Source: an uncultured Helicobacter sp. (GTDB taxonomy: Bacteria > Campylobacterota > Campylobacteria > Campylobacterales > Helicobacteraceae). From it: a DNA stretch of 63,640 nt. The stretch is taken from assembly GCA_949299115.1 (NCBI GenBank), contig CASFZH010000013.1:1-63640 (forward strand). Reading direction: 5' to 3'. The notes beneath the pieces are model-generated. The model was not told where the DNA came from, made no database searches, and saw only the letters and a program-made list of their open reading frames with translations. Position numbers and translations under genes: made by a program. Below are positions 9,158-19,202 of the stretch, in pieces; position 1 is the first letter of the stretch; the number at the start of each line of letters is the position of its first letter.

Positions 9158-9964
9158 CTATAATACGGTCTCTTTTGGCAATGTGGCAATTTCCTGCCCC
9201 ATTTTTACATTATCACCAGCTTTTACTAGAAAATTTGCTTGTGCTATAAGCACAACGGTAGACCCCATCTCAAAACATCCAATCTCTTCGCCTGCTTGTA
9301 TAAAAATTGGCTGCTTATACTGATATATATTATTACCCATTGAAGCATTAGTCTGTATAGTTGAATCAAAGCAAAAACGCATTTTTCCAACATTTAATGC
9401 ACCGACTGCAACATAATAGGCAATGCTTTGATTATATAAAAAGCGCACTTTTAAAACAACTCTTTCATTCATAACATATAAATTATTGTGCTTTTGTAGT
9501 GATGGAATATTTACAGGCAAAAGAACTCCAGAAAAATATCGTGCCTCTAAAATCTCTAAATCACATGGCGCATGATAATGATGATAGTCGCGTGGTGAGA
9601 GATACAGATTCACAAAGCTGTATGTATTGAAACTTTGCTCATATTCGCCAAGCAATTCATTAATACTATAAATTTTTCCTTTAATCTGTAAAGCTTGATT
9701 ATTATAAATCTTTCCAGATTCTATAATTAGTGAATCTGTTGGGCTAACAAGATTAAAGGGAGTATTTTGCAAACAACGTGTATATTGTAACTCACGCGTA
9801 AAAAGTGCATTAAGTGTTGGGTATGTATTAGGTGCATTGTATTCTGACATATCAATTTTAAAATATCGCACATAAAAGTTGTTAATATAACGTTGCAAAA
9901 AAGGAGGAAAATGAACTCGAACAAGCTTACCAAATAACCTAGAAAATGTATTACTAAATTTCAA
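9158..9964 (-). CDS. psd: Phosphatidylserine decarboxylase
   Basis: Psd makes phosphatidylethanolamine from phosphatidylserine at the inner membrane. The proenzyme self-cleaves at a Gly-Ser bond, and EMGSTVVLIAQ near the C-terminus is the LGST-type site, with Met instead of the usual Leu before Gly. RDYHHYHAPCD holds the conserved His residues. Its 268 residues match short proteobacterial Psd proteins. The start appears to be TTG with AAAGGAG five bases upstream. It stands alone here; no pssA gene is adjacent. Confidence 0.92.
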   Translation of the reverse strand: MKFSNTFSRLFGKLVRVHFPPFLQRYINNFYVRYFKIDMSEYNAPNTYPTLNALFTRELQYTRCLQNTPFNLVSPTDSLIIESGKIYNNQALQIKGKIYSINELLGEYEQSFNTYSFVNLYLSPRDYHHYHAPCDLEILEARYFSGVLLPVNIPSLQKHNNLYVMNERVVLKVRFLYNQSIAYYVAVGALNVGKMRFCFDSTIQTNASMGNNIYQYKQPIFIQAGEEIGCFEMGSTVVLIAQANFLVKAGDNVKMGQEIATLPKETVL

Positions 9965-10127
9965 ATTTACTCCTTTACGATATTCAAATAGATGATATGT
10001 GGCAATACTAAAAATCTTAGTTTTAATCTATACATAGTATTTATTTTTGATTCTGTATTATCAAAAATTATGATGTACTACATGCGAACAGGAATGATTC
10101 TGCGATATTGGTATTCCAAGTATGACA

Positions 10128-13100
10128 TTACTGCAAAGAGCGTCTACCTAGATTACCATAACGATGGTATGCAATACTAGCTGCCCTTTCAGTATGGTAA
10201 TAGAGTAGCTCAAAATAACCATTGTTATATGGCTTATGATTAGCAATCAATTTTCCTTTTGCTTTGCCATTTTGTATAAGATTGTTAAAAATAGGGTTTT
10301 GAGAATCTGCCTTACCAAGGTAACGTATAAGCTCATAATCCCCAGCTTGTTGTATAAAGTCCTCTTGACTTTGGTATACAATATCGATATTTTTTAATCC
10401 CATTGTCTTTATATTTTCAAGTACAAAACCAAGAGATGTGCTAATTTTAGTAGCTTTTATGCTTAATGTAAGATTTGTATTAATGATTTGTGTAGCAGCG
10501 ATAATACTAATAATATCACACAATGAATCTTCTTGTTTTACGCGATAAATCACAGACTTTACAGGCACATAATAAAATACATTATCTTCGCCACGAATAT
10601 GGACAAAATCTCTCTTTTGTATAAACTCCGTTTCATTGTAATACACATAATCTTTTGCAATCAACAAACATTGCTGCAATTCTTGACGTAAAGTCTCATC
10701 TTTGGTAACACTTATGAGATATTGCAATCTATCAATAAAATGATGTGATACATCTCTTTGTTTGACTTTAGAATCTGCATTTGGTTGTATATTTAAAAAT
10801 TGCGTTACATACGTATAACTGCCAGCCTTTCTACCAAAACCAACGGCGGATTTCTTAATACCACCAAAGCTTTGACGTAATACAATCGCACCAGTCGTTG
10901 GCTTATTAATATACAGATTCCCAGCCTCTATATTTTGTAAATAATAATCCCATTCTCTTTCGTCTAATGATTCAAAACCACTTGTGAGTCCATAGCCTGT
11001 TGAGTTTGCAATATACAAAGCATGTTCTAAGTCTCTTGCACACATAACTGATAGAATCGGTGTAAAAAATTCTGTTTGATGAGAGTAGCTTCCCTCTTTA
11101 ACTCCGTATTTGATACAAGGCTTCATAGCATAAGGATTCTCATTTTCAAAGCTTGGTGGCAATACCCATTCTTCTCCTTCTGCTAATTCCAAGCCTTGTT
11201 TTACTTTCTCATCAATTGTATCACTAAGATATCCCAATTTATTTTTTAAATCAAAAGGATTACCGACATTCATACTTTGTGCAGCATCAATAAGTGTTTT
11301 CTTAAAATTCTCATCTTCATACACTTCTTTTTCCAAGATAAGTAATGATGTCGCACTGCATTTTTGTCCAGAATTTGAAAAGGCTGAATGAATAATATTT
11401 TTTACTGCTTGATCTCTATCTGCCATTTTGCTTACAATAGTCGCATTTTTTCCGCCTGTTTCAGCACTTAAGAAAAGGGTTGGATTTTGTTTTAATATTT
11501 GATAAGCAGTTTCTTCACCACCTGTTAAAATAGCAAAATCCACATCAGACAAAAGGCATTCATTAATATCTTTACCGCTTGCTGGGAGAAAAACCAAATA
11601 ATCTTTTGGTAGTCCCGCATCATAGAAACATTGTGTAAGCATACTACCTGTGATTGATGAGATATTAGATGGTTTATAAATCACTCGATTACCACTTGCA
11701 AGGCTTGCAGCAATACCTCCAACTGATATAGCAACAGGGAAATTCCATGGAGTAATAACTACCCCTATGCCTTTTGGTGTAAAATTATAATGAGCATGTT
11801 CTTTTAGAATCTTGTGCATACTATGTGGGTAGAATCGTAAAAAGTCTATTGCCTCACTTACTTCAGCATCTGTCTCGCTAAATGTTTTACCAACTTCCAA
11901 GGCAGATATGCCAATTAGATCTCCTCTTCTCTCTGCTACTATTTGTGCTGTTTTTAATAAAATCTCAGCTAGTTCCTCAAAGCTTAGTGTTGTCTTTGAA
12001 TTTTTTACAAATTGCAAAGCCTCTTTGATATGCTCTGTGTTTGCCAAATATGTTGTACCAATTTTTTTACTTCCACCTTTTGCGATAATATCGCGTGGAT
12101 TATCTTTTGGTGTATTTTCACCAATTATGGGCGTAACTTCAATCTCTTCAAATGATTCAAATTTATCTTTTATATTTTTTGCCCATTGTCTGTTTTGTGC
12201 AAGTATAAAATCTGTATCCGCTTCATTTTTAAAGCTTTCTAAATTAGCTTCTTGAGTAAAAGGTGCTTGCAATCTATTCTGTTGTCTATATGGAGTTTCT
12301 TGCACAGATTGTACACCATCTATGGAATCAAGAAAAATTTGTTGTTGTTGTTTCCATGTTGGAGAATCAACAGCTAAATCAAAAGCATATCGCATAAAAT
12401 TATCTTTACCTGTATTTTCATCAAGCCTTCTTACAAGATAAGCTATGGCATTATTAAAGTGGGCTTCGCTACAAACTGGGGCATACAAAATAAGGTTATT
12501 CATTTTTGCCACTTCAAAACTTGCCTTAAGATTCATACCTTCCAACATTTCAAAAGTAAAGCTTTCATAAGCATTGCATTGTTTAATTCTTGTGATTGCA
12601 TAGGCAATTTGGAATATATTATGTGAAGCTACACCGATGTTAATGTATTTAAAATTATCGTCTTGCAATATATAATTCAACATTTTATTATAGTTTGAAT
12701 CTGTGTCTACTTTGCTTTTAAATGTGGGCAATTCCCATTCTTTTACACTAGCAATGGTTTCTTCAGATTCCATGTTTGCCCCTTTTACGATACGGACTTT
12801 TATGGGTGGTTTACCGCTTTGCACTCTTTGTTTAGAGAAATCAACTAATTTTTTAAGATATTCATACGAGTCTGGAATATAGGCTTGTAAAACAATACCT
12901 GCCTTAATGTCAAATTTAGCAATAGATTCTGTAAATGCAGCTACAGTAAGCTCCAAATCTTTATATTCTTCCATGTCTAAATTAATAAACTTTGGATTTC
13001 CAGCTTTTTGTTGTTCTTCAGCAATACTATAAAGGGTATCAAGCCTTTTTATAATTTCATTTTTTGAATATTCAAAATCAAGAATATTGATTTGCGAAAA

Positions 13101-13655
13101 AATTGTCGTAATTTTAATGGAAATATAATTGATATAGCTTGAATGTAGAGCATTAGTATATTTTTGCAGACGATAATTTGCTTCAAGATTCCCCAAAACT
13201 TCCTCGCCTATGAGATTTACATTCAAACCAATACCTTGTTCTTTACGCTGATCAGCATGCTTTTTAAGAATAATTGGATTTTCATCTAAGACCATTGCCT
13301 TTGTATCTTTTTTGAGATTTTTTATAAAAAATGGAACACTTAGGCAAGGAATATTTTTGCCTAAACCTAAGAATACTTGCAACAATATCTTTTCAAAAGG
13401 AGAAAAAAAATCAGCAATGCCATATTTTTGTAGAGTGTGTGCTATCAATTCATGTATTGTAGTGTAATCATTGGAACGAAAACTTCTATCAAGCAATTCA
13501 ATAAGCATGATTTTACTGCTTGGATTCTCAAGCATTTTCATCATTTTCCTACGAAAACGTTTTTCTTGATTACTTAGGTTATTATTAATCGTATTTTGCA
13601 GTGTTTTAGCTAATTCTAAACTCTCTTTGATTGTTTCTGCACTATATTCTTGCAT
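10128..13655 (-). CDS. putA: Bifunctional proline dehydrogenase / P5C dehydrogenase
   Basis: PutA oxidises proline to glutamate in two steps, passing electrons to quinone and NAD. The proline dehydrogenase barrel covers roughly residues 110-470 and includes the YLVRRLDEN segment with the substrate-binding Arg pair. The aldehyde dehydrogenase domain covers roughly 530-990, with SAETGGKNA (general-base Glu) and NSGQKCSATS (nucleophilic Cys). There is no N-terminal ribbon-helix-helix domain, so it is not self-regulating like enteric PutA. A tail of about 170 residues follows. The ATG at 13655 with GAGGAGA upstream is preferred over one ten codons earlier. No putP lies next to it; an amino-acid ABC transporter does. 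Confidence 0.95.
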   Translation of the reverse strand: MQEYSAETIKESLELAKTLQNTINNNLSNQEKRFRRKMMKMLENPSSKIMLIELLDRSFRSNDYTTIHELIAHTLQKYGIADFFSPFEKILLQVFLGLGKNIPCLSVPFFIKNLKKDTKAMVLDENPIILKKHADQRKEQGIGLNVNLIGEEVLGNLEANYRLQKYTNALHSSYINYISIKITTIFSQINILDFEYSKNEIIKRLDTLYSIAEEQQKAGNPKFINLDMEEYKDLELTVAAFTESIAKFDIKAGIVLQAYIPDSYEYLKKLVDFSKQRVQSGKPPIKVRIVKGANMESEETIASVKEWELPTFKSKVDTDSNYNKMLNYILQDDNFKYINIGVASHNIFQIAYAITRIKQCNAYESFTFEMLEGMNLKASFEVAKMNNLILYAPVCSEAHFNNAIAYLVRRLDENTGKDNFMRYAFDLAVDSPTWKQQQQIFLDSIDGVQSVQETPYRQQNRLQAPFTQEANLESFKNEADTDFILAQNRQWAKNIKDKFESFEEIEVTPIIGENTPKDNPRDIIAKGGSKKIGTTYLANTEHIKEALQFVKNSKTTLSFEELAEILLKTAQIVAERRGDLIGISALEVGKTFSETDAEVSEAIDFLRFYPHSMHKILKEHAHYNFTPKGIGVVITPWNFPVAISVGGIAASLASGNRVIYKPSNISSITGSMLTQCFYDAGLPKDYLVFLPASGKDINECLLSDVDFAILTGGEETAYQILKQNPTLFLSAETGGKNATIVSKMADRDQAVKNIIHSAFSNSGQKCSATSLLILEKEVYEDENFKKTLIDAAQSMNVGNPFDLKNKLGYLSDTIDEKVKQGLELAEGEEWVLPPSFENENPYAMKPCIKYGVKEGSYSHQTEFFTPILSVMCARDLEHALYIANSTGYGLTSGFESLDEREWDYYLQNIEAGNLYINKPTTGAIVLRQSFGGIKKSAVGFGRKAGSYTYVTQFLNIQPNADSKVKQRDVSHHFIDRLQYLISVTKDETLRQELQQCLLIAKDYVYYNETEFIQKRDFVHIRGEDNVFYYVPVKSVIYRVKQEDSLCDIISIIAATQIINTNLTLSIKATKISTSLGFVLENIKTMGLKNIDIVYQSQEDFIQQAGDYELIRYLGKADSQNPIFNNLIQNGKAKGKLIANHKPYNNGYFELLYYHTERAASIAYHRYGNLGRRSLQ

Positions 13656-13986
13656 AATTTCTCCTCTATAAATTATAGGCAACATTGTAACTAATTAGTC
13701 ATTAATAAATGTAAAAATTTAACAAATTTTAATCGAAATATATTTATATATTTTACATTACTTTACAAACACAAGGCTGTAATTATATATAAAAATTAAT
13801 GGCTACAAACATGAAATACAACGTTGCAAATATCTACAATAGTAAGCGTTATGTCCGTATTTTATAACACAAACATAAAAGTGTATATATTTTCTGATTA
13901 GTTTTGTTCTATTGCAATAAGATAGCCTATACTCTAAGGATTAATTATTAAAGCATAATGAAAACAAATATGAATTTTGGTTGCAG
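13656..13986. other. Intergenic stretch between the permease gene and putA
   Basis: It holds the putA promoter region, but no clear -10 or operator was picked out. It is AT-rich with no gene. Confidence 0.4.
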
Positions 13987-14643
13987 TTAAACAACATTGT
14001 GTCTAACTATATAACGGACAATAAGAGATAGAGAAAAACACACAATGAAATACAGTCCTGCTACTGTGATAAAAACACTTACTATTTGTTCAAAACTATT
14101 AAGTCTACTCAAAATATCTTTGGATACATTGGTAAGTTCTGCTACATTTAAAGCAGCTAAGAATGAAGTATCTTTAATGGTTGTAACACATTGAGATAGA
14201 ATCGTTGGGGTAATTTTGCGATAACATTGTGGAAAAATAATATACCAAAGGGTAAATGGAAAGCTAAAACCTTGTGCATGTGCTGCTTCAAACTGCCCTT
14301 TTGGTATTGCGTTAAGCCCGCCTCTAATAATTTCTGCCATAACAGAAGTTGTATATAAAAATAACCCTATCGTTCCCAAGACCGCATAGTTAGCTGGTAT
14401 ATTAAAAATACTAGGCAATACAAAACAGGCTGCATACATCCACAAAAGTAGAGGGGTATTTCTAAAAATTTCAATATATGCTCCAGCAAGGTAAGATAAT
14501 ATTTTCCAAATTCCACTGTGTCCATAATTTCTAATAACTGCTAAAATTGAACCAAATATAATAGCCCCGCTAGCAGCAAAAAAAGCCATTACAATCGTAA
14601 GCCAAAGCCCATTTAATAAAGCATAAAAATCTACTAACTCCAT
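13987..14643 (-). CDS. Polar amino-acid ABC transporter permease (second)
   Basis: This is a HisM/GlnP-type inner-membrane permease with about five membrane spans. The EAA loop reads IPKGQFEAAHAQGFS, the ATPase-contact site. Its 218 residues are typical. It lies 3 bases after the sister permease gene, implying a heteromeric channel made in one operon with the ATPase and binding protein. DNA encoding the EAA loop is identical over 46 bases to the sister gene, although the proteins otherwise differ widely. Confidence 0.88.
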   Translation of the reverse strand: MELVDFYALLNGLWLTIVMAFFAASGAIIFGSILAVIRNYGHSGIWKILSYLAGAYIEIFRNTPLLLWMYAACFVLPSIFNIPANYAVLGTIGLFLYTTSVMAEIIRGGLNAIPKGQFEAAHAQGFSFPFTLWYIIFPQCYRKITPTILSQCVTTIKDTSFLAALNVAELTNVSKDILSRLNSFEQIVSVFITVAGLYFIVCFSLSLIVRYIVRHNVV

Positions 14644-14646
14644 TTT

Positions 14647-15339
14647 TTACCTCGATGAATGTGCTTTTTTTAGTTTCTCTTCATATCGTCTTACTACAAA
14701 CGAAAGACAATAACAAACAAGAAAATAAAACATTCCAGCAATAATATAAGCTGGAGCATAATTTAAACTCGATTGTGCGTAGGAATCTATTCTATACATA
14801 ATTTCAGCCCCAGCGATAATTGCTAAAACTGATGTATTTTTTATTAAATTCACAGCTTGATTGGTAGATGGTGGCAAAATCACTTTTAAAGTTTGTGGTA
14901 ATATTATATATGCCATACTTTGAAAATAGCTAAAACCTTGTGCATGTGCTGCTTCAAACTGCCCTTTTGGTATCGATAAAATACCACTTCTCACTACTTC
15001 ACTCATATATGCTCCATGATACACGCCTATCCCAATTACTCCAATGACCAATACATCTAATGTAACACCAATGATAGGTATCATTGGTAAAACAAAATAG
15101 AGAAAAAAAAGATTGATAAGCAAAGGAGTATTTTGAAAAAATTCAACATACACTCTAGCCCAAAGTTTTAAAATTGTGAATTTGGAAGTAGCTAATAACG
15201 CATGAAATACTCCCATAATTACCGCTATACAAAGTGCTAAAAAACTTACAAGCAGTGTTGTACCAAATCCACTTATAAAAATATCAATATGTGAAAATGT
15301 GTCAGCCCATCGCCATAATGCAAAAGGTGAAGTATCCAA
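14647..15339 (-). CDS. Polar amino-acid ABC transporter permease (first)
   Basis: This inner-membrane permease of the HisM/GlnP family has 230 residues and several hydrophobic spans. Its EAA loop IPKGQFEAAHAQGFS near residue 130 is identical to that of the next gene. The start appears to be TTG with AAGGAAT upstream. It sits 97 bases downstream of the binding-protein gene. The substrate is inferred as a polar amino acid such as glutamine, glutamate or aspartate. Confidence 0.88.
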   Translation of the reverse strand: MDTSPFALWRWADTFSHIDIFISGFGTTLLVSFLALCIAVIMGVFHALLATSKFTILKLWARVYVEFFQNTPLLINLFFLYFVLPMIPIIGVTLDVLVIGVIGIGVYHGAYMSEVVRSGILSIPKGQFEAAHAQGFSYFQSMAYIILPQTLKVILPPSTNQAVNLIKNTSVLAIIAGAEIMYRIDSYAQSSLNYAPAYIIAGMFYFLVCYCLSFVVRRYEEKLKKAHSSR

Positions 15340-15436
15340 GCTTTATTCCTTAAAATGAAATTAATAGTATATTGATAGACTAATTCAAGAATCTATAAAT
15401 ACAGCATTATTACAATATATAGAATGAATAGAATCG

Positions 15437-16219
15437 TTATTTCAGATTCCATTTTTGTGCTAGTTCATCTATTTGCTCTTTATGATTTATAACAAAATCA
15501 TTTACAAATTTGCTCCATTGTTCATCATTTTTACGTGTTACGATACCGTATTCTTGTGGGTCAAGAGACTCATCTAAAATCTCATTCTTATCATCTAAAT
15601 AGCCACGTAAAATAGATTTATCCACAGAAAAAGCATCTATTCTTTTAGAATCTAATGCACTTTTGAGGGAAGGATAATCTGGATATTCACTGATTTTAAT
15701 TGTGATTCCAATTTCTTTTGCTACTTTACTAAGCACTGCATTAGTGGTTGCTGATTGAGCCACGCCTATTTTTTTACCATCAAGGCTTTTAAAATCTGTG
15801 AAATTATTTTCTTTTAGTACTAAAAATCCTATTGGGTCGCTATAATAAGGCTCTGAAAAATTATACGTCTTTTTTCTTTCTTCTGTGATAGTAAATGTTG
15901 CTATCACTGCATCTAAACTACCATTGTCTAAAAGAGGTCCTCTCGTTTTAGCTGTAACAGGCTTTAAGTCAATTTTTGTTTCATCTCCTAGAATCTCTTT
16001 TGCTAGTAATTTCGCCATATCAATCTCAAAACCTTCTATAGTATTTGTTTGTGGATTCCACAAAGCAAAATTTGGAGCATCTTTTTTGACACCAATGACC
16101 AATTTATCTTTGGCTTTAATAGAATCTAAAGTATTAGCATTCACAGATGATTTACTGCTATCATTACATGCAATCAATAATAACCCTAAACTCATTAAAA
16201 ATAATTTTAAAAAATTCAT
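15437..16219 (-). CDS. Amino-acid ABC transporter binding lipoprotein
   Basis: This family 3 periplasmic binding protein captures a polar amino acid for the neighbouring permeases. The signal ends in the lipobox LLIAC, so it is probably tethered to a membrane. Typical segments are KLVIGVKKDAPNFA, GFEIDMAKLLAKEI, DAVIATFTITEERK and YSDPIGFLV. It resembles the Peb1A/GlnH group, which favours aspartate/glutamate or glutamine; specificity cannot be read with certainty. AGGAGG lies upstream. Its 260 residues match the family. Confidence 0.9.
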   Translation of the reverse strand: MNFLKLFLMSLGLLLIACNDSSKSSVNANTLDSIKAKDKLVIGVKKDAPNFALWNPQTNTIEGFEIDMAKLLAKEILGDETKIDLKPVTAKTRGPLLDNGSLDAVIATFTITEERKKTYNFSEPYYSDPIGFLVLKENNFTDFKSLDGKKIGVAQSATTNAVLSKVAKEIGITIKISEYPDYPSLKSALDSKRIDAFSVDKSILRGYLDDKNEILDESLDPQEYGIVTRKNDEQWSKFVNDFVINHKEQIDELAQKWNLK

Positions 16220-16239
16220 ACTAGAACCTCCTATAAAAA

Positions 16240-16968
16240 TTAATGTGTTAAAATTTTGCTTAAGAACATTTTAGTTCTTTCGCTTTTTGGATTCTCAAAG
16301 AAGTTTTTAGGTGTTTCACTTTCTATAATTTTTCCATCTTCCATGAAAATGATTCTATCAGCAACTTCTTTAGCAAATCCCATTTCATGTGTTACTATAA
16401 CCATGGTCGTGCTTTTTTCTTCAGAAATTTTTTTCATAACATCAAGTACTTCTTGCACTGTCTCTGGATCAAGTGCACTTGTTGGTTCATCAAATAAAAT
16501 AATTTTTTTTTGCGTACAAAGACTTCTGGCAATAGCCACCCTTTGTTGTTGCCCACCACTAAGAGAGTTGGGATAAACCTTTGCTTTATGCTCAAGCCCT
16601 ACAACCTTAAGATATTTAAATGCCAATTCTTCTGCCTCTTTTTTACTTTTTTTCTGAATCTTTGTGGGTGCTAGGGTAAGGTTTTGTAAAACTGTCATGT
16701 GTGGATATAAATTAAAATGCTGAAAAACCATAGCACAATATTTACGACAAATTGTAAGCCTTGTTTTATGATTAAGCTCAATATCATTTATGATAACTTT
16801 CCCTGAACTAATGTCCTCAAGCCCATTCATGCATCGAATTGTTGTGCTTTTTCCACTACCGCTTGGACCTATGATAACAAGCTTCTCTCCTTCATTAATT
16901 GTGAGATTAATATCTTTTAAAACATGATGTTTGCCAAAATATTTATTTACATGCTGAAGTTGTATCAA
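16240..16968 (-). CDS. glnQ: Amino-acid ABC transporter ATPase
   Basis: This is the cytoplasmic ATPase of the transporter. The Walker A is GPSGSGKST, the Q-loop lies in [14 protein letters not shown], the signature is [14 protein letters not shown], the Walker B is [14 protein letters not shown] and the switch His is in VTHEMGFA. I choose a TTG start at 16968 (reading [11 protein letters not shown] next) because AAGGA lies eight bases upstream. The longer frame to 17052 would add 28 hydrophobic residues unusual for GlnQ. It is the first gene of the four-gene operon, 20 bases before the binding-protein gene. Confidence 0.92.
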   Translation of the reverse strand: MIQLQHVNKYFGKHHVLKDINLTINEGEKLVIIGPSGSGKSTTIRCMNGLEDISSGKVIINDIELNHKTRLTICRKYCAMVFQHFNLYPHMTVLQNLTLAPTKIQKKSKKEAEELAFKYLKVVGLEHKAKVYPNSLSGGQQQRVAIARSLCTQKKIILFDEPTSALDPETVQEVLDVMKKISEEKSTTMVIVTHEMGFAKEVADRIIFMEDGKIIESETPKNFFENPKSERTKMFLSKILTH

Positions 16969-17385
16969 TATAATATTCCTTGAGATAATTTTATAAACTT
17001 TTACAAGCATAAAGCCTACCAAAAAACTATAAAAAACACAATACTTTCTCATATATTATTATTGATATTCTCATAAAATTACAAAATGTAACAAAGGAAA
17101 TATATAGTGTAACTTTATTGCGATATTATATAAGCAATATTTTAAAATTGAGAATCAAAGCCAATCTATTTCTCTTTTTCTTGTTGCCTAAACGCTATTG
17201 TGGTAGTTTATATACTACGAGTCAGAATATTTGTGCATAATATTTGTAGAATGTAAAAGAATATTCTGTGTTACTTTTGAATTTTATGACTTTGCACATA
17301 AATCATTGATATATTGCAATATATATAATATATTCACAAAATTCTAGGATTAATATGTCAGTATGGCAAATGTTGAAAGATAAGT
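16969..17385. other. Intergenic stretch upstream of the amino-acid transporter
   Basis: About 420 bases without a supported gene. It must hold the transporter promoter and the end of the radical SAM gene; no clear site was recognised. Confidence 0.4.
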
Positions 17386-18543
17386 TTAGTATTCTATTCC
17401 TTCTTTTTTTAGTCTTTCACGCAAATGACGCATTTGAATATTTTTATCAAAGCACCATTGCGGTGCAAGGAGACTTTCATCATGTGCACCAGCACTTACA
17501 CGTTGCAATATAATACTTGGAGGAATGATTCTTAATGATTGAATTATAGCTTCTGTATAATCTTCAAGTGTAATTGGATTATATTCCCCTTTTTTATACA
17601 TACGTGCTAATGCTGTTCCCTCAACGACGTAAAGCGGGTGAATCTTGAGAGAATCTACCCCATAATCAAGAATAGTTTGCAGAGAATGTATCATCATATC
17701 AATAGTTTCATTTGGTAATCCATAAATGAGATGTGCACAAACTTTTATACCCCTTTTTCGTGTTTCTCCAAAAAGCTTTCGCACTCCTTTCATAGTGTGT
17801 CCACGATTGGTGATTTTCAGTGTTTCTTCATACACAGATTGGATTCCATACTCTAGCCAAATCTCTTTCCCGTCTCTGACAAAAGTTTGCAGAAAATCAA
17901 GTAGTTTTGAATCCACGCAATCCACTCTTGTGCCAATACTCATGCCTACAACATTAGGGAGACTTAATGCTTTTGTATAAAGAGCTTTTAGTGTATCAAA
18001 TGGAGCATAGGTATTGGTAAAGCTTTGAAAATACACCATATATTTTGTGATTCCAAATTTATTTTTATGAAAATTTGCATGATAAAAAAATTGCTCTTCT
18101 AATTCTTTTAACTGCATGGGCAAAAGCGGATTAGAAGTAAGTGAGAAATTCATTTTAAGTTTTTTAGGATTAGTTAAGATTCCTGTATTATTAGACATAT
18201 TGGAATCTTGTTGTGCTGTATTGTGCCATAAAACTTCAGATATTATGTGTGGCTGCGATGTGGCATTATGTTGTTGTGCATATTGTGTTGGTAAATTTGT
18301 AGAATCTTGAGATTCTGTAAAGAATGTTTTTTTAGAATCTTGCGATTGGCTTGTTACATGCACTTTATTTTTCATAACAAGTGAAGGAGAAAATGTCTCA
18401 TTTTTGCAATAGATACAACCCCCTTTAGCGACAAAACCATCAATATTTGGGCAAGTAAAGCCACTTAGAGAGATTGGAATCTTTCGCACTTTTTGTCCAA
18501 ATCTTCTTTTAAAATAGCGACCAACGGTAAGCATGACTTTCAT
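17386..18543 (-). CDS. YhcC/TIGR01212-type radical SAM protein
   Basis: This radical SAM enzyme of unknown substrate has the family start GRYFKRRFGQKVRKIPIS. The cluster motif is spaced CPNIDG...GGCIYCKN, as in YhcC. Later segments MVYFQSFTNTYAP, GTRVDC, YGIQSVYEETL and AHLIYGLPNET are diagnostic. A polar insert of about 75 residues (around 55-130), rich in Ser, Gln, Asn, Thr and the tripeptide QDS, interrupts the conserved core directly after the cluster motif and makes it longer than the usual 300-320 residues. The ATG at 18543 follows AAAGGA. It is monocistronic. Confidence 0.88.
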   Translation of the reverse strand: MKVMLTVGRYFKRRFGQKVRKIPISLSGFTCPNIDGFVAKGGCIYCKNETFSPSLVMKNKVHVTSQSQDSKKTFFTESQDSTNLPTQYAQQHNATSQPHIISEVLWHNTAQQDSNMSNNTGILTNPKKLKMNFSLTSNPLLPMQLKELEEQFFYHANFHKNKFGITKYMVYFQSFTNTYAPFDTLKALYTKALSLPNVVGMSIGTRVDCVDSKLLDFLQTFVRDGKEIWLEYGIQSVYEETLKITNRGHTMKGVRKLFGETRKRGIKVCAHLIYGLPNETIDMMIHSLQTILDYGVDSLKIHPLYVVEGTALARMYKKGEYNPITLEDYTEAIIQSLRIIPPSIILQRVSAGAHDESLLAPQWCFDKNIQMRHLRERLKKEGIEY

Positions 18544-18706
18544 GAAATAATCCTTTAGCATACAATATAATGTGATTGTAAAATATACATTTTTATATGC
18601 TAATTCTACATTGTTTATTTAATAAAAATGGCATTATAAAAAAATTTATTCAAGTTTCTAAGATTCGTACTACTAGGCATACATTTTATTTACTTTCTTT
18701 TGATAT

Positions 18707-18712
18707 TATAAT
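18707..18712 (+). promoter_or_regulatory. -10 element upstream of the accessory pair
   Basis: TATAAT lies 33 bases before the start at 18745, in an AT-rich gap after the divergent radical SAM gene. Confidence 0.55.
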
Positions 18713-18744
18713 AGCAATTTTTAGTTTTATTTAAGGAGTAAATC

Positions 18745-19041
18745 ATGAATGGGAGTGATAAACAAGCAAGGGGTCCAGCGGCTCCTGTTACCTCAATAGC
18801 TGTAACAATGATAGAAACAGACTTTAGAACAGAGATGACAAATATACAAGGTTTTGGGAGTGTGAATGGATTCTTTGATGATGAAGAAAATCTTAAAAAC
18901 AATAATCGTTTTACTATTGAGACAACAAGCATAGGATTTGGCGAAATAACACAAGCTACATTTGGCAATATGCCAATCGAACCAATACGCACACAAATAA
19001 CAGCTGATGGGACTTTCGCACATGGGATATATTCTCAATAG
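18745..19041 (+). CDS. Unknown protein, 98 residues, probably truncated by a frameshift
   Basis: A good ribosome binding site (AAGGAG) and a TATAAT promoter support expression. The protein begins MNGSDKQARGPAAPVTS, has no signal peptide or membrane span, and is rich in Thr, Phe, Gly and Asn as in a beta-rich protein. I do not recognise a family. Its frame ends at a double stop, while an overlapping frame continues as coherent protein to 19148, so a single-base indel probably split a gene of about 130 residues. It lies 54 bases (after the second fragment) from the next unknown gene and likely forms a unit with it. Confidence 0.5.
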   Translation: MNGSDKQARGPAAPVTSIAVTMIETDFRTEMTNIQGFGSVNGFFDDEENLKNNNRFTIETTSIGFGEITQATFGNMPIEPIRTQITADGTFAHGIYSQ

Positions 19042-19148
19042 TAGGGCATGGTGGCTCTGAAGACACATCATTTGACCATAGTTTCTTTTGTGAGGAGCGT
19101 TCTTATAATGGTAGTAATACCGTGAGTGTAACACTTAATATGTTTTAA
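19008..19148 (+). pseudogene. Out-of-frame C-terminal remainder of the preceding gene
   Basis: This frame is open for 47 codons and overlaps the end of the 98-residue frame. It reads GHGGSEDTSFDHSFFCEERS and ends SVTLNMF before TAA. The Gly/Ser/aromatic texture matches the upstream fragment. A one-base change in the overlap, for instance in the GGG or TTT runs at 19009-19016, would join the two. It has no start codon or ribosome binding site of its own. Confidence 0.4.
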
Positions 19149-19202
19149 TTATTCATACATAATATGCAGAATAGTAGATAAATACACTATAAGGAGATTT
19201 AT

